A stretch of DNA of 64,000 nucleotides. It comes from a bacterium. Its GTDB lineage: Bacteria > Patescibacteriota > Saccharimonadia > Saccharimonadales > UBA4665. The DNA is taken from positions 25,536 to 89,535 of the forward strand of contig JAJZJS010000004.1 of the NCBI GenBank assembly GCA_021810025.1. The letters run 5' to 3'. Shown here one piece after another: positions 56,638 through 64,000 of the stretch. Below the pieces are notes generated by a model that saw nothing but the letters and a program-made list of their open reading frames with translations, was not told the DNA's origin and ran no database searches. The first letter of the stretch is position 1. Each line of letters starts with the position of its first letter. Both the position numbers and the translations under genes were made by a program.

Positions 56638-57867
56638 ATGAAAGACCTAATTTCAAGTTTCTATAAAAATAATAGAATTAAGCTTCAAGGGAGTTGTTCT
56701 CCTCGATTATTAGTTGTGAGAGCTTCAGACGCCATTCAAAAATCGGCGGACCAGGCTTATCCTTTTTATCAGAATTCAGACTTTTGGTATCTAACGGGGT
56801 TAAATTTTCCAGGTTTAATTTTAGTGATCGCGCCCAATGAACATTTTTTAATAGTCCCAACACTATCTAAATATAAACAGATTTTTGATGGTCAAATTGA
56901 CCGCGAAGAATTGATTTCAAAATCGGCCGTTGATACGATTTATAACCAGACGGAAGGTTACTTTAAACTTAAACAGTTACTTCTGCAATATAAAGAAGTG
57001 GGCCTACCGTCACCGTATCTAAGATTAAGAGAATTCCAGATTTTAAATGCACCTTATTTTGTTGTAATTAAGAGGTTGCTTTCACGCTTAGCTAATCATA
57101 AATTAAAATATATATCGATTAATCGAGAATTAGCCCAAATGCGGATGATTAAACAACCTATTGAACTGGAATTTATTCAAAAAGCAATCGATATTACTAT
57201 TTCGGGCATGGAATTAGTCCTCGCTAATCTTAAGCAAGATTCGGCTTATTCGAAGCCTAAAGTTTTAGCTGACTTAAGTTATAGCTTTTTGAGTAGGGGT
57301 AGTAGTGGACATGCTTTTGATCCAATTATTGCTAGCGGGAGTGAAGCGGTCACTATTCATAATTCGGATCGTCAGCATTTAATTGCTTCCGACCAGCTTT
57401 TAACATTAGATATCGGTGCTGAATATAATCACTATAGCGCTGATCTTACTCGAACTTTTATTCCGTCGAAAGCATTAAGCCGTCAGCTGGAAGTCTTTCG
57501 AGCGGTTCAAGATGTACAAACCGAGGCCATAAAATTAATTCGTCCTGGGTTACTGGTGTCAGAGCTCGAGAAAGAAGTGCAAATGATGATTGGCCTACAT
57601 TTGAAACACCTTAAATTAATAAAAGAACCCTCTCCTAATTTGATTAGAAGATATTATCCTCATGCTTGTTCGCATTCTTTGGGACTCGATACTCATGATC
57701 TAGCGGATTATAGCCAGCCTTTAGCCGAGAATATGGTTATTACCATTGAGCCTGGCATTTATATTCCTGAGGAGGGAATAGGAGTCCGATTAGAAGATGA
57801 TATTTTAATAACAAAGAACGCTAATTCAAATTTGAGCAAAGCTCTCCCGACAGAGCTGGTAATTTAA
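56638..57867 (+). CDS. pepP: Xaa-Pro aminopeptidase (M24B)
   Basis: The pita-bread metallopeptidase ligands are complete: LDIGAEYNHYSADLTRTF (two Asp), HACSHSLGLDTHD (His), ITIEPGIYIPEEGIG (Glu) and VRLEDDILIT (Glu). The N-terminal domain (1-150) has the AMP_N fold (FWYLTGLNFPG). It removes N-terminal residues preceding proline. Divergent from an amino-acid permease, with which it may share peptide use. Confidence 0.94.
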   Translation: MKDLISSFYKNNRIKLQGSCSPRLLVVRASDAIQKSADQAYPFYQNSDFWYLTGLNFPGLILVIAPNEHFLIVPTLSKYKQIFDGQIDREELISKSAVDTIYNQTEGYFKLKQLLLQYKEVGLPSPYLRLREFQILNAPYFVVIKRLLSRLANHKLKYISINRELAQMRMIKQPIELEFIQKAIDITISGMELVLANLKQDSAYSKPKVLADLSYSFLSRGSSGHAFDPIIASGSEAVTIHNSDRQHLIASDQLLTLDIGAEYNHYSADLTRTFIPSKALSRQLEVFRAVQDVQTEAIKLIRPGLLVSELEKEVQMMIGLHLKHLKLIKEPSPNLIRRYYPHACSHSLGLDTHDLADYSQPLAENMVITIEPGIYIPEEGIGVRLEDDILITKNANSNLSKALPTELVI

Positions 57868-57896
57868 AACTTAATCATGATAAAGTAGTAAGATCA

Positions 57897-58265
57897 ATGA
57901 AAAACGCTTTTTTCCGGTTTATTACAAAGTGGTTTGTTAGTAGTTTAGGATTATGGATCGCGGCAGGTTTTTTAACTTCTCAAATAACGTATAGTAATCG
58001 ATTAATTGACACTTTGGCTGCTGGTTTTATTTTAGCAATCGTCAATACTATTCTTAAGCCGATTTTGGTAGTTTTGTCTCTTCCTGCTATTATTTTTAGT
58101 CTTGGTTTATTTATGATTATTTTAAATGGTGCAATGGTCTATCTTGTTTCTAAACTTTATACTCCAATGCATATTACTAATTTCTGGGCGGCAGTTTTTG
58201 CCGGTATGGTAATTGGTTTGGTAAACTTTTTAGTATCAACTATAATAGACACTACCAAGCAATGA
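57897..58265 (+). CDS. PF04020-type membrane protein (phage holin 4_2-like / YvlD)
   Basis: A 122-residue protein with four helices and the family pattern AGFILAIVNTILKPILVVLSLPAIIFSLGLFMIILNGAM. Despite the name, these are widespread chromosomal proteins and this one has no phage context. It overlaps secG by 4 nt. Confidence 0.85.
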   Translation: MKNAFFRFITKWFVSSLGLWIAAGFLTSQITYSNRLIDTLAAGFILAIVNTILKPILVVLSLPAIIFSLGLFMIILNGAMVYLVSKLYTPMHITNFWAAVFAGMVIGLVNFLVSTIIDTTKQ

Positions 58266-58477
58266 ATATATTCAACTACATCACAATTATATCGATGCTC
58301 CTAATGACTCTTTTGATTTTAGTTCAAACTAGAGGTGCTTCTCTAGGTGCAGGTTTGGGTGGGGCGGGCGAAATCAATACTACTCGTCGTGGTTCAGATA
58401 AAACGATTTATCAGTTGACGATTGTTATGGCGATTATCTTTAGTATATCTTTAGTGCTCGGAGTTATTCAGAAGTAA
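58262..58477 (+). CDS. secG: Preprotein translocase subunit SecG
   Basis: Two helices flank the SecG loop with ILVQTRGASLGAGLGGAGE and TTRRGSDKT. 71 residues is normal. It stabilises SecYEG during export. Translation is coupled to the upstream membrane-protein gene. Confidence 0.93.
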   Translation: MNIFNYITIISMLLMTLLILVQTRGASLGAGLGGAGEINTTRRGSDKTIYQLTIVMAIIFSISLVLGVIQK

Positions 58478-58492
58478 AGTTCACTTATCTCG

Positions 58493-60277
58493 ATGAGATT
58501 AAAGGATACATTGCCTAAATTTAAGTTTATACATAAATTAAGAAGTAGTTTTTCGTATTTCGCAGATTTTAATCCTGAAAAAAAAATAGATAAGTATTTT
58601 TACGATCGAATTAAGAATTTATTAAAAGTTAGTCGATTTATAATAACATGGAGTGGTTTATTGATTTTAATCGCTAGTATTTTAATCGTCCAAAATTATT
58701 TACTCTCGGGGTATTATCAGAAACTTGAACCAATTCCCGGAGGAATATATAACGAAGGAGTACTAGGAACATTTACTACTGCTAATCCGATCTATGCCAC
58801 AAGTGATGTTGATACTTCAATTTCGCGATTAATTTTTAGTGGGCTATTTAGTTATAATTCCCAAGATAAATTAGTAGGCAACCTTGCATCTGGCTATACA
58901 GTTAATAAGTTAGGGAATATTTTTACGGTTTCCCTCCGACCGAATTTAAAATGGCAAGATAATGCTAATTTAACGTCTCAAGATGTTGTTTTTACCTATA
59001 AGCTAATTCAAAACCCCAATACTCTTTCCCCGTTATTTAATAGTTGGCAGGGAATTCAAATTTCAAGTCTTGGTCCACTTAAGGTCGTCTTTAAATTACC
59101 GGATCCTCTGGCATCATTTCCAGAACAACTTACAACGGGAATACTGCCTTATCATATTTTGAAAAATATTGCTCCATCGAATCTTCGTTCAGCTTCTTTT
59201 AATACCTTAAACCCCATAGGATCTGGTCCATTTCGCTGGCAAAGCATTGCCGTTAGTGGTAATTCGCCGTCAAATGCAGTCGAAAAAATATCGCTTATTC
59301 CTTTCCAAGATTATAGGGGCGGTAGTCCTAAACTTAACGCTTTTGTTGTTAATGCCTATGCCGATAAATCAGAGCTAATAAATGCTTTTTTAAGTGGCGC
59401 TTTAACCAGTATTGAAGGACTTAATACTATTCCAAAAGCTATTAAGCATATGCCTAACGTAAAAATTCATAATCTGATTTTAACGGCTGGAGTTTATGAA
59501 TTCTTTAAGACTACCGCAGGTGTTTTAGCAGATGTCAACGTCCGGAAAGCTTTAATCGAGGCAACGAACGTCTCTGCTATCATTAAGTCTTTAGGCTATG
59601 TAACACACGCCGTCAACGAGCCGTTACTTGAAGGTCAATTAGCCTATAATTCAAGCTATCGCCAAGCATCCTATAATCTCTCTGGAGCTCAAAGTATTTT
59701 GAGGCAGGACGGTTGGACAATTGGTACGAATGGAGTGCTCCAAAAAAATGGAACAAGCTTAGAGTTTAATATGGTCGTTGAGAATAACTCGGAATATTTA
59801 AAAGTTGCCCACGAACTTCAGGCTGACTGGTCAAAAATAAGGGCTAGGGTTCAAATTATTAGTTTATCCCAAGCTGAACTTTTGAATGCAATTCAAAGTC
59901 ATGATTATGATTCGATATTATACGGGATATCGATCGGAATTGATCCAGATGTTTTTGTTTATTGGGACAGTACTCAAGCTAGCATCCAGTCCTCAACACG
60001 TTTAAATTTATCCGAATATAGCAATCCAGTTGCTGATGAATCCTTGGAGGAGGGTCGAACGAGATTGAACCCAGCTTTAAGAGTTATTAAATATCAGGAT
60101 TTTTTACGAGCTTGGCAACAGGATGCACCTGCTTTAGGATTATATCAACCGAGGGATCTTTATATTACTAATGGTCGGCTATTTGGGCTTAATAATACTC
60201 TAATTAATAGTTATGCTGGACGCTTCAATAATGTTCAAAACTGGGAGATCAATCAAGCCAATGTTACCGATAAATGA
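58493..60277 (+). CDS. Membrane-anchored family 5 solute-binding protein (OppA/DppA-like)
   Basis: A basic cytoplasmic N-terminus of about 50 residues precedes one membrane helix (about 52-71) in place of a lipoprotein signal. The external part begins YNEGVLGTFTTANPIYATSDVD and has LRPNLKWQDNANLTSQDVVFTYKL, typical of SBP_bac_5. 594 residues. No permease or ATPase genes flank it in the window. It may deliver peptides to a transporter encoded elsewhere or act as a peptide-binding chaperone. Confidence 0.88.
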   Translation: MRLKDTLPKFKFIHKLRSSFSYFADFNPEKKIDKYFYDRIKNLLKVSRFIITWSGLLILIASILIVQNYLLSGYYQKLEPIPGGIYNEGVLGTFTTANPIYATSDVDTSISRLIFSGLFSYNSQDKLVGNLASGYTVNKLGNIFTVSLRPNLKWQDNANLTSQDVVFTYKLIQNPNTLSPLFNSWQGIQISSLGPLKVVFKLPDPLASFPEQLTTGILPYHILKNIAPSNLRSASFNTLNPIGSGPFRWQSIAVSGNSPSNAVEKISLIPFQDYRGGSPKLNAFVVNAYADKSELINAFLSGALTSIEGLNTIPKAIKHMPNVKIHNLILTAGVYEFFKTTAGVLADVNVRKALIEATNVSAIIKSLGYVTHAVNEPLLEGQLAYNSSYRQASYNLSGAQSILRQDGWTIGTNGVLQKNGTSLEFNMVVENNSEYLKVAHELQADWSKIRARVQIISLSQAELLNAIQSHDYDSILYGISIGIDPDVFVYWDSTQASIQSSTRLNLSEYSNPVADESLEEGRTRLNPALRVIKYQDFLRAWQQDAPALGLYQPRDLYITNGRLFGLNNTLINSYAGRFNNVQNWEINQANVTDK

Positions 60278-60311
60278 TCCTTATTTAAGGTATACTTAAA
60301 TAGTGTTGCGC

Positions 60312-60398
60312 GCGGATGTGGCGGAATGGTAGACGCGCTAGCTTCAGGAGCTAGTGGTTTTTATAACCATGGAGGTTCGAGTCCTCTCATCCGCACCA
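60312..60398 (+). tRNA. tRNA-Leu(CAG)
   Basis: Acceptor GCGGATG pairs with CATCCGC; anticodon stem CTAGC/GCTAG holds loop TTCAGGA with anticodon CAG (60345-60347). A long variable arm (class II) marks Leu. CCA is encoded. Confidence 0.95.
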
Positions 60399-60469
60399 AA
60401 TAGCTTGTTTTGTTGAAGCTTATGGTATTATTTTAATAGTGATATTATGATTAAGAAAGACTGAGGGAA

Positions 60470-62107
60470 ATGAGTAAGATAGCCCATTATTTACAAGAGC
60501 ATTTAATTGGTGAAGTTATGACCTCAACTGATGCTCGTAATTATTTTAGTAGCGATGCTAGCATCTTTAGTATTCAACCGGCGGTAATAATTTATCCCAG
60601 AAACGAGAACGATATTCGCAAAACAGTTCGATTTAGTTGGCAGTTAGCTGAACGAAACCGAATTTTTCCTATTACCTCTAGAGGTTCCGGTACGGACACG
60701 ACTGGTGCAGCTATTGGTTCAGGATTAATCTTAGTCTTTCCAGCCCATTTAAACCATATTCTTGAACTAGACAATAAGTCTGGATCGGTTCGAGTTGAGG
60801 CAGGCATTAATTTTGCCAAACTACAACAAACGTTAATTAGCCACGGATTTTTTATTCCAGCTTATCCAGCCTCAATCGAATACTCTACTTTGGGTGGAGC
60901 CGTTGCCAATAATGTTAGCGGAGCTAAATCTTATAAGTATGGTTCAATCTCAAACTATATTAAAACTTTAAGAGTAATTTTAGCTAACGGAGAAGCAATC
61001 GAAGTTGGTCGACTCAACAAAAGGGAGCTAAGTAAAAAACTTGGACTAGCAACATTTGAAGGAGAGATCTATCGATCAATTGATACTTTGATTGAAGAAA
61101 ATAGAGAAGTTATTAATAAAGGACGAATCAATATCACTCACAATAACGCAGGCTATAATTTGTTCGATGTTAAGTCTGACGATGGAGGTTTTGACCTTAT
61201 ACCGCTCTTGCTTGGCTCTCAAGGTACCCTAGGAATAATCTCAGAAGTAGAGTTAAGCCCAAGACCTTATAACCCTGAATCTGCGCTTATAATGGCCTAT
61301 ATAGATGATTTAGGGGCACTCCAAGCAACCATTGATTATGTTAGAGGTTTTAAATATCCTTTAGCCTCAGTAGAAGTTATCAATAGAGCACTTTTAGAAG
61401 AAGTTCATAAATTAAATCCTAATCAATTTAAGGATTTACCAAATCCTTTCCCGGAATATATTCTATTCTTGGAGATAGATGAACTTAATGACCATCATCA
61501 AAAAAAGAACTTAAAACATATATCAAAGTATTTTGGTAAATCTGGTATAACTTTTCAGATTGAGACTGAACCTGATCTTCAGCAGAAAATAATTAAGATT
61601 AGAGAGGTATCTTCGATGTATTTAGGCCATAACGATGGCCTTAAGAAGGCGATGCCAATAATAGATGATGCCATTGTTCCACCGAATCGAGTTCAGGAAT
61701 TATTAAGTGGTTTAGATCAAATTTACAAGGCCGTTAATTTAAACTCAATGGCGTTCTGGGGACATGTAGGGGACGGTAATCTTCATCTTCAGCCACATTT
61801 AAACTTGAATCAGATAGGGGATCGACAAAAAGCAATTAAACTTCTTGAAGAATACTTTAAATTAGTGATAAGTTTAGGGGGAAGTATATCTGGAGAACAC
61901 GGAGACGGAAGACTTAAGACTCCTTATTTAGAATCACAATACGGAACAGAATTATATGCGTTAATGCAGAAAACAAAACAAATCTTTGATCCTTATAATA
62001 TCTTTAATCCTGGAGTTAAATTCGGCACATCACTAGATGATATTAAAAAGTTAATTGCTTCAGATTTTAATTACGGTGAGCTTTATACTTTTCTTCCAAG
62101 AAGTTAA
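60470..62107 (+). CDS. FAD-linked oxidase (GlcD / D-lactate dehydrogenase-like)
   Basis: An FAD_binding_4 domain with TSRGSGTDTTGAA and STLGGAVANNVSGAKSYKYGSI is followed by the cap domain and C-terminal FWGHVGDGNLH and SISGEHGDGRLK, the metal/substrate histidines of glycolate and D-lactate enzymes. No iron-sulfur domain or GlcF partner follows. 545 residues. It likely oxidises a 2-hydroxyacid such as D-lactate; the electron acceptor is unknown. GAGGGA stands 4 nt before the ATG. Confidence 0.9.
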   Translation: MSKIAHYLQEHLIGEVMTSTDARNYFSSDASIFSIQPAVIIYPRNENDIRKTVRFSWQLAERNRIFPITSRGSGTDTTGAAIGSGLILVFPAHLNHILELDNKSGSVRVEAGINFAKLQQTLISHGFFIPAYPASIEYSTLGGAVANNVSGAKSYKYGSISNYIKTLRVILANGEAIEVGRLNKRELSKKLGLATFEGEIYRSIDTLIEENREVINKGRINITHNNAGYNLFDVKSDDGGFDLIPLLLGSQGTLGIISEVELSPRPYNPESALIMAYIDDLGALQATIDYVRGFKYPLASVEVINRALLEEVHKLNPNQFKDLPNPFPEYILFLEIDELNDHHQKKNLKHISKYFGKSGITFQIETEPDLQQKIIKIREVSSMYLGHNDGLKKAMPIIDDAIVPPNRVQELLSGLDQIYKAVNLNSMAFWGHVGDGNLHLQPHLNLNQIGDRQKAIKLLEEYFKLVISLGGSISGEHGDGRLKTPYLESQYGTELYALMQKTKQIFDPYNIFNPGVKFGTSLDDIKKLIASDFNYGELYTFLPRS

Positions 62108-62127
62108 TTAAAATTATTGCACCTAAC

Positions 62128-62213
62128 TGGTGCGCGAGAGAGGACTCGAACCTCCACACCCTTACGGGCACAGCCACCTCAAGGCTGCGTGTCTACCATT
62201 CCACCACTCGCGC
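62128..62213 (-). tRNA. tRNA-Leu(GAG)
   Basis: On the minus strand, acceptor GCGCGAG pairs with CTCGCGC; anticodon stem CAGCC/GGCTG holds loop TTGAGGT with anticodon GAG (62180-62178). It has a long variable arm and an encoded CCA. It opposes the other tRNAs of the cluster. Confidence 0.94.
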
Positions 62214-62292
62214 TTAAACTTCTTCTACTATTATATTAAGAATATTAATGCATAAAAGCAATATCTATGTTATCATTTTAACCAGTTATCGA

Positions 62293-62369
62293 GGGTGATT
62301 AGCTCAGTTGGCTAGAGCATCTCGTTTACACCGAGAGGGTCGGGGGTTCGAGTCCCTCATCACCCACCA
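62293..62369 (+). tRNA. tRNA-Val(TAC)
   Basis: Acceptor GGGTGAT/ATCACCC; anticodon stem TCTCG/CGAGA with loop TTTACAC, anticodon TAC at 62327-62329; standard D-loop GG and T-loop TTCGAGT; CCA encoded. Confidence 0.96.
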
Positions 62370-62393
62370 TAACGATTTCCATTTCGATAATAC

Positions 62394-62469
62394 GGCGCTT
62401 TAGCTCAGTTGGTAGAGCAGAGGCCTGAAGAGCCTTGTGTCCCCAGTTCGAGTCTGGGAGGCGCCACCA
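62394..62469 (+). tRNA. tRNA-Phe(GAA)
   Basis: Acceptor GGCGCTT/AGGCGCC; anticodon loop CTGAAGA with anticodon GAA at 62427-62429; T-loop TTCGAGT; CCA encoded. Confidence 0.95.
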
Positions 62470-62476
62470 TTAACGT

Positions 62477-62553
62477 GCGGGTGTAGCTCAGTTGTTTAGA
62501 GCGCATCCTTGCCAAGGATGAGGCCAGGGGTTAGAGTCCCCTCACCCGCACCA
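62477..62553 (+). tRNA. tRNA-Gly(GCC) with unusual D- and T-loops
   Basis: Acceptor GCGGGTG/CACCCGC; anticodon stem CATCC/GGATG with loop TTGCCAA, anticodon GCC at 62511-62513; CCA encoded. The T-loop is TTAGAGT, with A at position 56 (62533) in place of C, and the D-loop has G18-T19 (62494-62495) in place of G18-G19. The two changes restore a Watson-Crick pair. Confidence 0.94.
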
Positions 62554-62720
62554 CTTGAACGCTGTTGAACGTTTTCCTAATAGCTTTAGAGATGACAGCT
62601 AAACTAGCTTTAGTAAATTTTAGGTTACCACAAAACTTCATCTTAGATTTTGATAGAGTCCTATGAGCACTCATACACCAAGGGTAGCAATAACTAAGAA
62701 TATATTATATAATATTGATC

Positions 62721-63710
62721 ATGTCAGAACAATTGAGACTACAAGAATACTACCCAGGATTTGATCAAAAAGTACTTGATGCAGTAGCAGATGTTGCGCA
62801 ACAGCAACGATCTAGTTCATGGGAACAGATAAAAAGTGAACTGCCAGATAATACTGTATTTTCAACTGAGGATTCATCTATAGAGTTATTGGATATTGTT
62901 CCAAAAGACTATGACGAAACTTGGGTTTATCATCTGCCCATGGGTAATCCCTTGGCCGACCATATGCAACTTCGAGTCGCTACATTAGCAGCGGCTAAAC
63001 CCGATAAAAGGATTATAGCTATAGGGAACCCAAGCGGTCCCAGCCAGGGTGTTGGTAAGCTTCCTTCCACAGCTCTTCGTACTGTATGGTCTGGTAACTT
63101 AAGACCGACTATTGATCCTGTAATGAAATATCTAGCTTCACAGAAAATAGAGCAAGCTACACATATTGGTTTTTCTTATGGAGCTGAAAAAGCTGCTGCA
63201 GCCTCACAATATGCCGAAAAGTACGACCAACAAGTTCTATCAGGATTATTCATGGAACCAGTAGCCATCAAACATCGAGGGCTGCTAGAGTTAGGCAGAG
63301 ATTTTAATAGTACAGCAGCTGCACTTGAAGGCTACGCTAAAGCTTCAGCAAGTAAACCAGTGGAAGAAGCAGGTAAACGAGCTGCAGAGAAAAGTCATGG
63401 TTTGGTTGGGTATGGATTAGGGTTACTTCGCATTAGCAATATTGCCATAGCTCATGCTCTAACTAAAGAAGGCTTTGAAAATAGAGTTGACAGTGGCCTG
63501 ACAAGTCAAGCGGAAATGCGAGCACATTTAGTTTGGGGCACAGAAAGTGAACTAGCAACTCATGGCTTAATGATTGAACTTGCAAGCCGAATTCAGTCTA
63601 ATTTTGGGGTTGGACGCGTACGTACAATGGAGATGGTTGGTCAAAAGCACGCCATGGGAGACGATGTATTCTTGCATACTGCTATGGTGTTACAAAATCT
63701 CAACAGATAA
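62721..63710 (+). CDS. Probable alpha/beta-hydrolase-fold protein
   Basis: The nucleophile elbow GFSYGAE (about 153-159) follows a strand-helix pattern typical of alpha/beta hydrolases, with candidate acid in VWGTESELATHG and candidate His in GQKHAMGDD near the end. No signal peptide. ATG 62721 is preferred; TATAAT (62708-62713) lies 7 nt upstream, so the mRNA is probably leaderless, and a TTG at 62715 is too close to it. Ala- and Gln-rich composition differs from its neighbours. Substrate unknown. Confidence 0.6.
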   Translation: MSEQLRLQEYYPGFDQKVLDAVADVAQQQRSSSWEQIKSELPDNTVFSTEDSSIELLDIVPKDYDETWVYHLPMGNPLADHMQLRVATLAAAKPDKRIIAIGNPSGPSQGVGKLPSTALRTVWSGNLRPTIDPVMKYLASQKIEQATHIGFSYGAEKAAAASQYAEKYDQQVLSGLFMEPVAIKHRGLLELGRDFNSTAAALEGYAKASASKPVEEAGKRAAEKSHGLVGYGLGLLRISNIAIAHALTKEGFENRVDSGLTSQAEMRAHLVWGTESELATHGLMIELASRIQSNFGVGRVRTMEMVGQKHAMGDDVFLHTAMVLQNLNR

Positions 63711-63977
63711 AATCAATTCCTGAAACTTTACCCGAAAAATACCTCCTAGCATATTTCTAGCCAAACCTACTTCTTTAGATAAACTAACGACTGACCTATA
63801 TGATTCCATTAGGAATATGCCTAATTAAGTGCCACCAAGCTATATATTAGAGTTTAATTAAGTATTAGATAAATCAATCTTAGAACATGGGTGTTCTATG
63901 CTGTCCCACTCCCCTTATAATAGACACACTGTGCTTAGCTAGCTAGTACAATTAATTAAGTAACTGGAGTAAGTAAG
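63711..63977 (+). promoter_or_regulatory. Intergenic region with promoter and 18-bp palindrome
   Basis: TAGAACA-TGGG-TGTTCTA (63881-63898) is a perfect 7-bp inverted repeat covering a candidate -35 (63894-63899); TATAAT is at 63916-63921. This looks like an operator over a promoter for the next gene. ATTAGG-AATATG-CCTAAT near 63807-63826 is a second, shorter repeat. No gene is seen in the rest. Confidence 0.45.
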
Positions 63978-64000
63978 ATGTCTAATTTTAGAATTATTGA
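63978..64000 (+). CDS. Start of a gene cut by the window edge
   Basis: ATG 63978 has GGAG (63966-63969) 8 nt upstream and follows a promoter-like region. Only seven codons (MSNFRII) are visible. Confidence 0.4.

Noticed and set aside
57897..58265. Prophage holin
   Set aside because: PF04020 proteins are common chromosomal membrane proteins and no phage genes are near.
63881..63898. LexA/SOS box of the Bacillus or mycobacterial type
   Set aside because: The GAAC and GTTC half-sites are 6 nt apart rather than 4, so the spacing does not fit.

Overview
The window looks like a chromosome segment of a Candidatus Saccharibacteria (TM7, Patescibacteria/CPR) cell or a close relative. The evidence is an AT-rich, gene-dense genome with many 1-20 bp overlaps between genes, several short versions of universal enzymes (AlaRS, UvrC, MetRS), a compact type IV secretion-like locus, abundant lineage-type membrane-anchored proteins of unknown function, and actinobacterial-type genes (WhiB-like, Rpf/YabE-like). 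UGA acts as a stop in many genes, so the code is standard and SR1/Gracilibacteria are unlikely.

Layout. 1-2.3 kb (minus): a probable operon of BcrC-type PAP2 phosphatase, OmpR-type regulator, histidine kinase and a partial membrane protein. 2.4-8.2 kb: a surface-glycan locus with a UDP-sulfoquinovose synthase homologue, a GT2 transferase, two GT-C-like membrane proteins and a flippase-like protein. 8.4-13.4 kb: a type IV secretion-like operon (pilin, pilin-VirB6 fusion, PrgI, separate TraC/VirB4-N and VirB4 ATPase genes, secreted CHAP hydrolase). 13.4-17.9 kb: lower glycolysis (pyk, pgk, tpiA) and an anchored acidic protein. 17.9-22.6 kb: PcrA-type helicase, Nudix, Rpf/YabE-like wall enzyme, rsmA. 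22.6-25.2 kb: WhiB-like protein, divergent tmRNA, RRM protein and trehalase. 25.2-29.3 kb: metG, tatD, two unknowns, cysteine desulfurase. 29.3-34.4 kb: ATP synthase b, delta, alpha, gamma, beta, epsilon, without a or c. 34.5-47.1 kb: mnmA, alaS, FtsA-like, anchored protein, ruvX, mltG, LysM-CHAP hydrolase, obg, sbcB and two small membrane proteins. 47.2-60.3 kb: uvrA, DedA, rplY, a tail-anchored unknown, trhO, uvrC, amino-acid permease, pepP, PF04020 protein, secG and a membrane-anchored solute-binding protein. 60.3-64 kb: five tRNAs, an FAD-linked oxidase, an alpha/beta-hydrolase-like protein and the start of one more gene.

The genes suggest a fermentative, reduced cell that earns ATP by glycolysis, has a nucleotide-driven or reversible ATPase, repairs DNA by UvrA/UvrC/PcrA, thiolates tRNA (cysteine desulfurase plus MnmA), remodels a peptidoglycan wall (Rpf-like, MltG, two CHAP enzymes), and displays surface glycans and a pilus/secretion device. 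The most unusual points are the WhiB-like gene next to tmRNA, the interrupted metG-tatD / rpf-rsmA neighbourhood, the F1-type cluster without a and c, a tRNA-Gly with a 19-56 covariation, several apparently leaderless genes, and a likely AUU start codon.
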